Shown: piece by piece, positions 5,896-14,733 of the stretch
Position numbering within the stretch: the stretch's first letter is position 1
Layout of the letters: each line of letters starts with the position of its first letter
Source of the DNA: Oscillospiraceae bacterium
Lineage (GTDB): Bacteria; Bacillota; Clostridia; Oscillospirales; Oscillospiraceae
Assembly: GCA_017501355.1 (NCBI GenBank)
Contig: JAFVXA010000018.1
Coordinates: 1 to 62,385, forward strand
Direction of reading: 5' to 3'
Length of the DNA stretch: 62,385 nt
Notes under the pieces: model-generated
The model's database searches: none
Seen by the model: the letters and a program-made list of their open reading frames with translations, nothing else
Told to the model about the DNA's origin: nothing
Made by a program: the position numbers and the translations under genes

Positions 5896-8706
5896 TTACA
5901 GGACCGCCAGACGATACAGAATCATTGCCATTTCTACACGGGTAATGGGTTTGTCCGGGCAAAGATTTCCGTAGTAGTCCGCTTCCACTACGCCGAGGGC
6001 GACCATATTCGCCATGGCAGCTCTCGCATAATTGGAAATCGAGGCGCTATCGTTGTAATTTCTGAGGATTGCGGCAGACGCTGTGGGCACTTCTTTTCCC
6101 GCCGATTCCATAGCACGCTGCAGCATCACAACAGCCTGCTGCTTGGTGACGGATGCGGTGGGGTTGAAGTTGCCGTTCTTGTCACCGTAGATCACGCCAT
6201 ACATCTTTGCAGCGGCAGCCGTCTCGGCACACCAGCTGTTTTTGCTCACATCGGGGTAAGGATCGTCTTTCACCAGTGCCTTGAAATTGAAGAGTCTGCA
6301 CACCATCGCAGCGTAGGCAGCGCGGCTGGTGAAAGCCGTAGGGCGGAAAGTACCGTCACTGTACCCGCCGATCACACCCTGTCTTTTCAGATACTCAATG
6401 GCAGGAATTGCTCTGCTGTAACCCGCAAGATCCTTAAATTTCAGTTCCGTATAGCCTTGGGATACTTGAATCAGCACCACGCCACTGACGGAGTTTCCAT
6501 CGCTGTCATAAGCGATATAGGGAAGCTCCACCACGCCCTGATAATCCGCTGCGGGAATAAAGCTGATCTGTTTAATCCCGGGCGTTCCGCTGTAATAATA
6601 GCGCGTTCCCCTTTCAACCACTGTCCCGGAACCAAAGCCCTTGTAATTCACCAGAAGTCTCCCCTCATACGCAGAGGGCAGCTCCACAAATTCCACGCCT
6701 GCCAGCTTCTTTGGCAAAGCGCTGACACAGGAGAACCGGAAATCCTCAGGGTCGAAGCTCACCGGCAAGGATGCCGTTGTATAATTCACCTGCACATCCT
6801 GCGAAAGCACGCGTATCGTTATTGTGCCGCTGAATTTTTTGTCCGTCACATCCAATCCCGTAAAGGGAATCTTCACCGTGCCGGCAAAGCCGCTCTTCGG
6901 CACAAAGCTGATCTTGGAAAGATCACTCACCGTATTCTGCATATTGGCAGTAATGGCAGTGCCGGGCTTTGCCTCACTGACATAATTTGCATACAGCTTG
7001 CCTTCCCCCTCCGAGGGCAGTGTGAAGCTAAGGTATTTCAGCTTCTGACCGTTGGCTTTAAGGCAAGCCTGCTCAAAGTCCTCCCCCGCAAACATCACCT
7101 TTCCGCCGGTGGTGGTATAGTTCACAGCACTCTCCACCCAGCTGCCTTCGTCGCTGCTGCTCTGATTGACGGTGATGCAGATATTACCGGTGTAGGAGTT
7201 GCCGGAGCTGTCAGTCGCCGTATAGGGGATATCCACGGTTCCCGTAAAATCCTTTGCAGGGACAAACACGATCTCATCAATGCTCAGCCCACTACCGTAG
7301 ACATAGTATTTTGTGTCGCTGGTCACAGGGGGCATATACTGCCCCGCCGTATTGTAGCTCTGATAGAGGATGCCCTGTGCCTTTGCCGGCAGGCGGAAGG
7401 TCACATAACGCAGGGACTGTCCCGTCTTGATCCTGCACGCGGTGGTAAAATCTTCTGCCGAGAAGAACACAGGCTTTCCCGACTCCGCACCATAAATCAC
7501 ATCGCCGGAATTTTCCACCGTCACGCGGATGCGACCGGAGAACGGAACACCATTGGTACCATATCCCACATAAGTAATGGTCGTAACACCGCCAAAGCTC
7601 TTATCCGGCACGAAGGTCAGATCCTTAATCCCCATCTGCGTGGTATTGGGGGTTTTGTAGAAGGAATCAATGTTGCCCACACCCATACCCGGCGATTCAG
7701 GAGTACGGTAACCGAAATAGATCACACCCTCTTTGGGGTTTGCGGAAAGAGCGCTGATATAGGCAAGATCTGCCTTCGCCTTTTCCACGGCGCGATCATT
7801 CAGCGCGGAAAGGATATCGGAGAATTCCAGCATTTCGCCTGCAGCAAGGTCCCAAGGAATGGCGGACGCCACATCCTCCACCACGGTCACCTCGCAACTT
7901 TCGCTGTAATGCCCCGCCTTCAAGGTGATGGTAGTCGTGCCGGGATTATAAGCATACACCGTTCCGTTGGATACACCTGCCACCGTGGGGTTGCTGCTGG
8001 TCCATTCCGCCAGATGATCCTCTGCCTCACCGTAAATGCCGTATCCGATAGACGCAGCCTTACCCACAAGAATGGAATTCTTGGGCGGCTCCAGCGTCAG
8101 TCCGGACACATACACCATTTTTTTCACAGACGCAGGGACGCCGCCTATCGTTACAGAAATCTCGGTTCTGCCGGGAGCCACACCCGTAACCTTGCCGCTG
8201 GCAGAGTCAATGGTGGCAACCTTTGGATCACTGCTGCTCCAGACTGCCGTAATGTCCGTTGCGTCATTGGGTGCCCAGACCGCATGGAAGGTAAAGCTCT
8301 TGTCCTTATTCAGGATCTGATCCGCCTCCGAGATCTGCACACTGGTAACAGGAGAACTGACTTTCACCACACATGCAATCGAGCAGGGTGCACCATCCAC
8401 TATGCCTTCAATGGTCAGCGTGGTTTCACCGCCGCCCTTGGCAGCCACGGTAATGCTGTTGCCCACATCATTGAATGTAGCCGTTGCCACATTCTTATCA
8501 GTGGTGGCAATGGTCACATCCGTGATGGCTTTGTCGTCTTTGACTGTCAGCTGCAGATAACCGTACTGCCCCTTGGTCAATTCCAATGTTGCCTTATCGA
8601 GCGTCAGCACAGACTCCTCCGCCGCCAGCGCCCCAAGGGTCATTGTCCCCAACAGCACCGTCAGCGTCAAGATCACAGAAAGCCAACGCAATTTCCGTTT
8701 CATCAT
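5896..8706 (-). CDS. Secreted SLH-domain protein with bacterial Ig-like domains
   Basis: About 936 residues. A signal peptide (Lys/Arg start, hydrophobic core, cleavage near ALAAEES) is followed by two or three group 2 bacterial Ig-like domains (about 30-285, with SVTSVQIS and ATIDSASGKVTGVAPG type strands). Next come four cadherin-like repeats of about 110 residues, each ending in an I-x-F-V-P-x-x-x-F-x-G-T-V-x-I-P-Y pattern, and three C-terminal SLH motifs (from about 760; e.g. GVIGGYSDGTFRP). SLH domains anchor proteins to pyruvylated wall polymers, so this is an S-layer or surface stalk protein. The ATG at 8704-8706 is 7-8 nt after GAAGGGAG and is preferred over the ATG at 8712, which is only 2 nt from it. 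A terminator sits directly upstream of its ribosome binding site. Confidence 0.9.
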   Translation of the reverse strand: MMKRKLRWLSVILTLTVLLGTMTLGALAAEESVLTLDKATLELTKGQYGYLQLTVKDDKAITDVTIATTDKNVATATFNDVGNSITVAAKGGGETTLTIEGIVDGAPCSIACVVKVSSPVTSVQISEADQILNKDKSFTFHAVWAPNDATDITAVWSSSDPKVATIDSASGKVTGVAPGRTEISVTIGGVPASVKKMVYVSGLTLEPPKNSILVGKAASIGYGIYGEAEDHLAEWTSSNPTVAGVSNGTVYAYNPGTTTITLKAGHYSESCEVTVVEDVASAIPWDLAAGEMLEFSDILSALNDRAVEKAKADLAYISALSANPKEGVIYFGYRTPESPGMGVGNIDSFYKTPNTTQMGIKDLTFVPDKSFGGVTTITYVGYGTNGVPFSGRIRVTVENSGDVIYGAESGKPVFFSAEDFTTACRIKTGQSLRYVTFRLPAKAQGILYQSYNTAGQYMPPVTSDTKYYVYGSGLSIDEIVFVPAKDFTGTVDIPYTATDSSGNSYTGNICITVNQSSSDEGSWVESAVNYTTTGGKVMFAGEDFEQACLKANGQKLKYLSFTLPSEGEGKLYANYVSEAKPGTAITANMQNTVSDLSKISFVPKSGFAGTVKIPFTGLDVTDKKFSGTITIRVLSQDVQVNYTTASLPVSFDPEDFRFSCVSALPKKLAGVEFVELPSAYEGRLLVNYKGFGSGTVVERGTRYYYSGTPGIKQISFIPAADYQGVVELPYIAYDSDGNSVSGVVLIQVSQGYTELKFKDLAGYSRAIPAIEYLKRQGVIGGYSDGTFRPTAFTSRAAYAAMVCRLFNFKALVKDDPYPDVSKNSWCAETAAAAKMYGVIYGDKNGNFNPTASVTKQQAVVMLQRAMESAGKEVPTASAAILRNYNDSASISNYARAAMANMVALGVVEADYYGNLCPDKPITRVEMAMILYRLAVL

Positions 8707-8721
8707 AAGCATTCTCCCTTC

Positions 8722-8760
8722 AAAAAGGTTCCGGGAGGCGGGGCGTACCCCGCCTCCCGG
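8722..8760 (-). terminator. Strong intrinsic terminator between the two SLH genes
   Basis: A perfect 13-bp GC-rich stem (8731-8743 with 8748-8760, loop CGTA) is followed on the minus strand by a five-T run at 8722-8726. It ends the upstream SLH gene only a few bases before the Shine-Dalgarno of the downstream SLH gene, so it may act as a partial terminator setting the ratio of the two proteins. Confidence 0.88.
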
Positions 8761-8775
8761 TCGGTTTGTTCAGGA

Positions 8776-11700
8776 TTATCTGGTGGTTGCATCCCAGTCA
8801 GAGGATGTAATCTTAAACTGGGGAATATAGAAGCCATCCGAATCCTTCACCAGTTCCATCTGCAGAGCCAGTGCCTTACTACCGGTAATACCACGGCTGT
8901 TAGACAGGTTCTGGTCGAAGGTAAAGGTTTCACCGGAGCGAACCGCGCCAAACGAAAGCACCAGCGTCGTACAGAACCGGTTGTCATCCGTCGACGCCAA
9001 CTGCGGTTCAATGTTGACCTTGCTGGAGGTCAGCAGAACGGTACTGCTGACGTAATCCTTACTTCCCATCAGATCATCGATGCTCTTATCCACCACCTGC
9101 AGGTACTTGCTGCCATTCTTGAGATACAGATAGCTGTCAAACACCACCGTTACGGTACCGCTGTAAACTGCATTCTTGGCTTTTCCCGCATCGTTGTATA
9201 CCTTGACACCCTCATCCAGAGCGGTACCGACCGTAATAACCATGGGGTGGCTGCTTTCGGGATAATACAGATAGCGAGCCGCACTGAACGCATAGGCAGA
9301 ACCCAGTGTACTCTTACCCATGGCAATAAACCAGTACTCCTGTCGACCCTGCGGCATATCCTTCAGACAGTTGACCTCCGCCGTCAGCTTTTTCGTAGTC
9401 AGCGCCGTGGTACCCACCTTCATAATAGTGGAGCCGTTGGTGCTGGCGGTGTTAATCCATGCAGACACAGAATCCTGTGCATCCCGCGCCGCAAACAGAT
9501 CGAACACGGAACCCATCAGCACACCGCCCTCATAGTGCTTTGCCTCCATAGCTTCCAACACAGTCATCGCCTTATAGCGTTTGATTTCCGTGTTAGTCAG
9601 ATCATATTCCTGAGAAGCTTCGCCATTCCAGATTGCAGACATTTTCTGTGTCAGGGTCGCACCTTCCTGACCGGAGACGATCATCATGTAGCGGACGTCT
9701 GCTTCGCGGTCTGCCTCAATGAAGGCAGAGGGGTTCTGCAAGGACACATTCAAAATGGGGCGGGTTGCCTTCTCGGTCTTAAAGCGAACCGCAAATACCT
9801 CGGAAATGGATTCCGGCGTGCCGCCCTGCAGCACGAAGTAGGCGATGTACTGCGTATCAGACTCCAGACCTTCTCCGATGTTGATATCCGTCACACCGCC
9901 GGAATAGTTTCCCTGACGGATGACGTACTTGCTGCCGCTGTAAGGCGGGTTGACAATGTTGGAGTTGCTGGGAGAACTGACGTTACCATACTTGGAACCG
10001 TCAAACTCTGTACCGTCTGTGGGCAGAGCTGTCCAGCTTGCCGTAGTAATGGAAATATCGTCATCGGGATTGGTATCAGGAGTCGAATCACTCCAATTGT
10101 TCTTCAGCTTGGTGGGAATATTGCCCACCTCGGTGATGACGCAATAGTAACGGGTATCGGGACGGCTCAGCTGCACGCTGATGTTAACGCCGGAGTCACC
10201 TGCCTCCATCACAGGATAGCCCTCGATGAAGGTCGGCGCCGTGGTGTCGCGGAAGGAGCAGTTCACCGTGTAGGACACAGGCACACCGTTTTCCTTCACC
10301 GCGTTTTCCGTCTTCTGGAACTCCGTATAGTTCTCCGGGGTCAGGCTGATACGGCTAAGCTGCGTCAGAGAACCCTTGTCAGCTGCAACGGACACAATAT
10401 CAAGGCGAACCTGACCGCTCCACTCCGCACGGTTGGTGGAGGTGTTCAGTTCCGTCACAACAATGCCGTATTCCCTCTTCTTCGTGACGGTATTGAGCTG
10501 CTCGAAATTGGGGTTTGCCTTCGCAGCCTCATCCGTTCTGAACTCGCGGGAAAGGCTGATGCCCATTTCCGGCATCAGGGATGTGGTCTGGAAAGTAGCA
10601 GTATCGCTGCTTCCCTTCTTCAGCTGTGTCCAGTAAGTATCTCCCTCATCACGGTAATAGACCTGAATCTTCATACTGGTGTCAGACCACAAAATCAGAT
10701 CCCACATGACGGAATTGTTGACGCTGGCGGTGGTTACGGGAGAAACCTTGAAGTTCATGTCAAAGTTGATGACAGGAGAATTGGCAGAGGTCTGACCGTA
10801 CGCCGTACCCTTACCCATGTGCATCTGTGCATCAATGGTAGTAAAAGTGGGCAGGGTATAGACATTCTTCTTGCCTTCCATGTAGTTCTCTGCCGTAGAG
10901 GTATCCGCCATATACTCCACCGTGAAGTAGTAGCTTTCACCACCGGCGAGATTCAGCGCACTCTTGCTCAGATCATCGCTGTGGGGGAAGGTGATGATCA
11001 GCTCACCGCTGCCATCCGCACTCATCTCCACGATGACCTTGCGGTAGTCGATGACCCAGTCAGCATCACTCTCATTGCCTGCGTCGCGCACCTTGACAGG
11101 CTCTGTCTCGCCCTTCACATAAAGCTTGATATACTCAGGAAGAATCTGGGCAAGCTTCGCTCTGTCGGCTTCAGTACCCTGATACAGTTCCAGGAATCTA
11201 TGGCGGTCAGCCTTACCGGTGGGAGCATCCAGATCGTGCATACCCTGCACATTCTCGGAGAAAACCAGACTGATGTTGGAATCGGGATAGGGCGTGGGGC
11301 TGCTGCCCTCGTCCTTGCCGTCAAACTCCTGTCTCACTGTGGGAGGAACATCATCAAGGGTGTTGATATCCATAGGCGGGGTCAGACTGCTGGAGTAGAT
11401 ACAGTAGTTGCCCGCCTTATCCTTTGCCACAAAGTACAGATCATACGCCGTCTCTGCCTCCAGACCGCTGATGGTAAACTTGGAGTCCGTCAGCGCCTTG
11501 CTTGCCTTGGCAGAGCCCTTCTTCAGGGCGTTGATGCCGGTCTCAATCTGTGCCTTGGCTTCATCAGTTTTATAGAAATCCTGTTCATTGCTGGTGTAGA
11601 ACGCCTTACCGTCCTTCACCACAGCCCAGAACAGGGTGCCGGGTTCATCCAGAGAGAAGGTCAGGGTAACGCTCTTTGCCTTCACATCCGTCACTGCCAG

Positions 11701-13761
11701 ACTCTTGATGTGGGGGGGCGTGGTATCCAGAGTCTTCACCGTCAGCTTCTTCACGGCGGAGCTCTTGGCACCATCGATATCGGTCAGCCAGAGGTAGAGA
11801 TCGTATTCCGTCTCCTCCTTCAAAACCGTAGAGTTGATCTTGGACACCAGCATGGGGGTATTCTTCTTCAGATCCACTGTGCCGAAGCCCAGATTGCCGC
11901 TGATCGCGTTCGCCTTGAATTCCGCAGCCTTGGGTGCCACAGCGCCCTTGGGCAGCAGTGCATAGTACATACGGCAGTCCTTGTTTGCCATCACGTTCGC
12001 CTGCACCACCTGCTCCTTGTCACTGCCCATGGCGATCAGTGTAGTAGGATAGCCTGTGGTAAAGGCAGGCGTCGTGTCATCCGGGGTCTTGAATGCCGCC
12101 ACCTTCACTGCACTTCTCACACCGCGGTTATCCACCAGAATCGCAGAGACATAGTAAGAGCCGTCTGTCACAAGACCGGAAACCTTGGCAATAAAGTCGG
12201 TATTGGATGCGGTCGCCTCGATGGTGCCGCTCTTGATAATCTTGCTGGCATAAGCAGGAGGTTCGATCAGATCCTCTTCCTTGACGCTGCCGTCGGCAAG
12301 AGCCGTCAGCGCCCAATAAATCGTACCCTTCTTGTTGGTTCTGAACACGATATCCGCAGACTTGGGCGCAATACGCTTGGCAACCGGGTAACCGGAGAGG
12401 AATCTCGGATCCTCGGAGGATTCCTTTGCTCCCACGCTGTCCATCTCTTCACCTGCCACTTCCGTCATGATGCCGGGACGCACCGTGATGCTTTCCGGCA
12501 GCATTTCGATAGCAGTACCATTGGTATTCACCGTAGCATTGGTGATGTCACCCATGCCGATCACTTCGGTGCCAACGTCCAGATTCAGCTCGCCGACCAC
12601 CACTTCATTCTTGATATCCAACGTGGATTCCCACGCCTTTTCATCCACCGTCACAACCTGAGCCGTACCCTGACCCATGATAAGAGTGGAGCCAGGGGTC
12701 TTGTTCACGACTTCCTTGATGTTGCCTGCGAGTGTAAACTGTGCACCCTCTGCCGCATCCAGCGTGATATTTTTCAAGCCCTGTCCATCCGTCACCAGAT
12801 CCTCCAGATACGCACCGGTCAGCACCTGCACATCGTCGATGCTGGTCAGACCGTCTGCCTTCAAAGAAAGATACTGGTCATTGAGATTGTCAATGCGAAG
12901 CTCATTGGCGTTGACATTGCGCAGCACCACACTGTGCTCGCCCTTCTCACTCTCGCCTGTGCCGCAGACGGTGATTCTGCCGAGAACCTTCACATTCTCC
13001 AGCATCACATCGCCCAGCTCCACACCACCGCTGATGTAGAGATTGCCGTAAATGGTGGTATCCTTCAGCTTCACGCCGGAGTTGGCAATGGTCACATTGC
13101 CGTACACACCGCCGAGCACGTGTTCGCCGCTCTCACGAACAGGCGTACCTACGGCGCGGCTCAGCATCGCTGCCACGTGACCGCGGGTCACGTTGTTCTT
13201 GGGACGGAAGCTGCCATCGCCATAGCCGCCGATGATGCCTTCATCGCAAACAGCCTCGATCATGTGGCGGCTGTAGCTGCTGAAACTGCGGCTGTCGGTA
13301 AAGCCCAGCACCTCACCGGTGCCCTGCTCCAGACTCATGTTACGACCGATGAACACCGCCGCCTGCTCTCTCGTCAGCAGGGAATTGGGACCGGCTGTTG
13401 TTTCTGTAAAGCCCTTGAAATAGCCCACATTGTAGGCAATGCTGATGTCCTCATAATACCAGTCCTTGGGGCTGATATCCGTAAAGGGCACGGGACCGAC
13501 CTTGGTATAGCCGTAGGCACGGTTCACCATTGCCACAAATTCCGCACGGGTCAGATAATGATCCGGGTCCATGTTGCCGGGGATATCGTCACGAAGCACG
13601 CCCCAGTCTGCCATGGTCTGCATATACTGATCCGACCACTTCTCTGCCTGCGTCTCGGGCGCACTCATCACAAACAGCTCGCCCATCATCACCAGCGCCA
13701 GCAGTGCCGCGCCGCAGCGCCGCGCCAGATCCTTACCTTTCATATTCTTCCAAAACATCAT
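8776..13761 (-). CDS. Giant secreted SLH-domain surface protein (about 1660 residues)
   Basis: From the ATG at 13759-13761: a signal peptide (membrane core ALLALVMMGELFVM), three N-terminal SLH motifs in about the first 190 residues (TRAEFVAMVNRAYGY; GGYGDGSFRP), and a beta-helix-like stretch (about 200-450) of short repeats such as TIYGNLYISGGVELG. Then follow many fibronectin/Ig-like modules marked by D-T-T-x-P and SGLEAETAYDLYF patterns. The domain order is the reverse of its neighbour, which has C-terminal SLH. It is probably a major cell-surface or S-layer component. The start is fixed by AAAGGAG 8 nt upstream and by a 4-nt ATGA overlap with the PilZ gene; a frame upstream to 13836 lies inside pilZ and is rejected. 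Very long antisense frames here are composition artefacts. Confidence 0.9.
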   Translation of the reverse strand: MMFWKNMKGKDLARRCGAALLALVMMGELFVMSAPETQAEKWSDQYMQTMADWGVLRDDIPGNMDPDHYLTRAEFVAMVNRAYGYTKVGPVPFTDISPKDWYYEDISIAYNVGYFKGFTETTAGPNSLLTREQAAVFIGRNMSLEQGTGEVLGFTDSRSFSSYSRHMIEAVCDEGIIGGYGDGSFRPKNNVTRGHVAAMLSRAVGTPVRESGEHVLGGVYGNVTIANSGVKLKDTTIYGNLYISGGVELGDVMLENVKVLGRITVCGTGESEKGEHSVVLRNVNANELRIDNLNDQYLSLKADGLTSIDDVQVLTGAYLEDLVTDGQGLKNITLDAAEGAQFTLAGNIKEVVNKTPGSTLIMGQGTAQVVTVDEKAWESTLDIKNEVVVGELNLDVGTEVIGMGDITNATVNTNGTAIEMLPESITVRPGIMTEVAGEEMDSVGAKESSEDPRFLSGYPVAKRIAPKSADIVFRTNKKGTIYWALTALADGSVKEEDLIEPPAYASKIIKSGTIEATASNTDFIAKVSGLVTDGSYYVSAILVDNRGVRSAVKVAAFKTPDDTTPAFTTGYPTTLIAMGSDKEQVVQANVMANKDCRMYYALLPKGAVAPKAAEFKANAISGNLGFGTVDLKKNTPMLVSKINSTVLKEETEYDLYLWLTDIDGAKSSAVKKLTVKTLDTTPPHIKSLAVTDVKAKSVTLTFSLDEPGTLFWAVVKDGKAFYTSNEQDFYKTDEAKAQIETGINALKKGSAKASKALTDSKFTISGLEAETAYDLYFVAKDKAGNYCIYSSSLTPPMDINTLDDVPPTVRQEFDGKDEGSSPTPYPDSNISLVFSENVQGMHDLDAPTGKADRHRFLELYQGTEADRAKLAQILPEYIKLYVKGETEPVKVRDAGNESDADWVIDYRKVIVEMSADGSGELIITFPHSDDLSKSALNLAGGESYYFTVEYMADTSTAENYMEGKKNVYTLPTFTTIDAQMHMGKGTAYGQTSANSPVINFDMNFKVSPVTTASVNNSVMWDLILWSDTSMKIQVYYRDEGDTYWTQLKKGSSDTATFQTTSLMPEMGISLSREFRTDEAAKANPNFEQLNTVTKKREYGIVVTELNTSTNRAEWSGQVRLDIVSVAADKGSLTQLSRISLTPENYTEFQKTENAVKENGVPVSYTVNCSFRDTTAPTFIEGYPVMEAGDSGVNISVQLSRPDTRYYCVITEVGNIPTKLKNNWSDSTPDTNPDDDISITTASWTALPTDGTEFDGSKYGNVSSPSNSNIVNPPYSGSKYVIRQGNYSGGVTDINIGEGLESDTQYIAYFVLQGGTPESISEVFAVRFKTEKATRPILNVSLQNPSAFIEADREADVRYMMIVSGQEGATLTQKMSAIWNGEASQEYDLTNTEIKRYKAMTVLEAMEAKHYEGGVLMGSVFDLFAARDAQDSVSAWINTASTNGSTIMKVGTTALTTKKLTAEVNCLKDMPQGRQEYWFIAMGKSTLGSAYAFSAARYLYYPESSHPMVITVGTALDEGVKVYNDAGKAKNAVYSGTVTVVFDSYLYLKNGSKYLQVVDKSIDDLMGSKDYVSSTVLLTSSKVNIEPQLASTDDNRFCTTLVLSFGAVRSGETFTFDQNLSNSRGITGSKALALQMELVKDSDGFYIPQFKITSSDWDATTR

Positions 13762-14363
13762 TGTCTGCTCTCCTTTGCCGTTTCCCGCGCATGGTTTTCC
13801 ATCTGGATGCTGAACACAGCCTCCCGCAGCATACACTCGTGATCATGGTGTACATCCACAAACTTCGCCTTGTAGAAGGATCTGTCGTTTTTCAGTTCCT
13901 GTCTTCCGAGGATCTGCATCTGCATCAGCAGAGGGCTGGAGGTCACGGGAATGACCACTTCCACCCGTTCCCCTTCCTCAATGCCGTTTGTGGAATAAAA
14001 CGCAAGACCACCGCAGCTGATATCCACCGAAGAAAACTCTCTGCGTCCCGACCACATACCACTGACAGGGTAGATATAGCTGTCAAAATGGGTGGCGACG
14101 CGGATGTTCTTGCGCAGGGACGCATCCAGCTTCATCAGCACGCACAGCATCACCTCATGCCCGTCCTGCTCGATCAGCATACACTGCCACGAAGCGTTGT
14201 CCTCACCCATGCCCACGACCTGCACGATCTCATGCTCTGCCACAAGCTCCGCTTCGTTCCCCTGCACCGTTACTCTCAGCTGTCCGCCGCCAAGACGCTC
14301 CATATCGCCTTCCGCGATGGGCTCGCCTCTGCTTGTCAGAATCAGACACTTTTCCATTGCCAC
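13758..14363 (-). CDS. PilZ domain protein, candidate c-di-GMP receptor
   Basis: A 201-residue protein with an N-terminal YcgR-N-like beta domain and a C-terminal PilZ domain. The c-di-GMP binding signature is intact: RxxxR at Arg84-Arg88 (RKNIR) and DxSxxG at Asp114-Gly119 (DISCGG). In Gram-positive bacteria, YcgR-type PilZ proteins (for example DgrA of Bacillus) bind MotA and brake the flagellum. It lies in a minus-strand operon after a YlqG-like gene and flhX. Its stop overlaps the start of the giant SLH gene (ATGA), which implies translational coupling. It could act as a motor brake, or control export or assembly of the surface protein; position does not decide. The ATG lacks a strong Shine-Dalgarno but fits the family N-terminus. 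Confidence 0.88.
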   Translation of the reverse strand: MAMEKCLILTSRGEPIAEGDMERLGGGQLRVTVQGNEAELVAEHEIVQVVGMGEDNASWQCMLIEQDGHEVMLCVLMKLDASLRKNIRVATHFDSYIYPVSGMWSGRREFSSVDISCGGLAFYSTNGIEEGERVEVVIPVTSSPLLMQMQILGRQELKNDRSFYKAKFVDVHHDHECMLREAVFSIQMENHARETAKESRQ

Positions 14364-14400
14364 AGGAATCCACCTCTCTTCTTTCTTCCAAAAACATTGC

Positions 14401-14733
14401 TCAGATCACCGTTCCGCCCCCGGGTACCGCCTGCGGCTTCGCAGGTGCTTCCGGCTTTGCGTTCGGATCAAATTTCAGAAAATATACATAGATCTCCACA
14501 ATTGCCCGATACAGCTCCTCCGGGATCTCCTGTCCCAGCTTCAGCTGCGTCAGCATGGTAGCGAGGGAATTGTCCTCGTACACGGGGACGCCGTTTTTCT
14601 GCGCCGTCTCCACGATTTTTTCCGCCATATATCCCATGCCGGAGGCAACCACCACCGGTGCCGCGTCGCCGCTGCCGTAATGCAGCGCCGCCGCCTTCGC
14701 CGAGCGGGCTCTCCCTGCGTTATGCCTTGACAT
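14401..14733 (-). CDS. FlhX-type protein (stand-alone FlhB C-terminal domain)
   Basis: A 110-residue homologue of the cytoplasmic C-terminal half of FlhB (EscU/YscU/HrcU family; YlqH of Bacillus subtilis). It matches the part of FlhB after the autocleavage site: PVVVASGMGYMAEKIVETA, GVPVYEDNSLATML, and EELYRAIVEIYVYFLKF. The NPTH cleavage motif itself is absent. In some species FlhX can partly replace the FlhB C-terminal domain in substrate switching. The full FlhB is at 47235-48302, so this is a paralogue. The ATG at 14731-14733 follows AGAGAGGG by about 8 nt and overlaps the upstream YlqG-like gene by 14 nt. The upstream partner and order match the ylqG-ylqH pair. Confidence 0.85.
   Translation of the reverse strand: MSRHNAGRARSAKAAALHYGSGDAAPVVVASGMGYMAEKIVETAQKNGVPVYEDNSLATMLTQLKLGQEIPEELYRAIVEIYVYFLKFDPNAKPEAPAKPQAVPGGGTVI

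Noticed and set aside
6457-13842. A 2461-codon plus-strand open frame
   Set aside because: It runs antisense to both SLH genes, has no ribosome site, and reads as His/Cys-rich text without domains. It is a shadow caused by codon bias.
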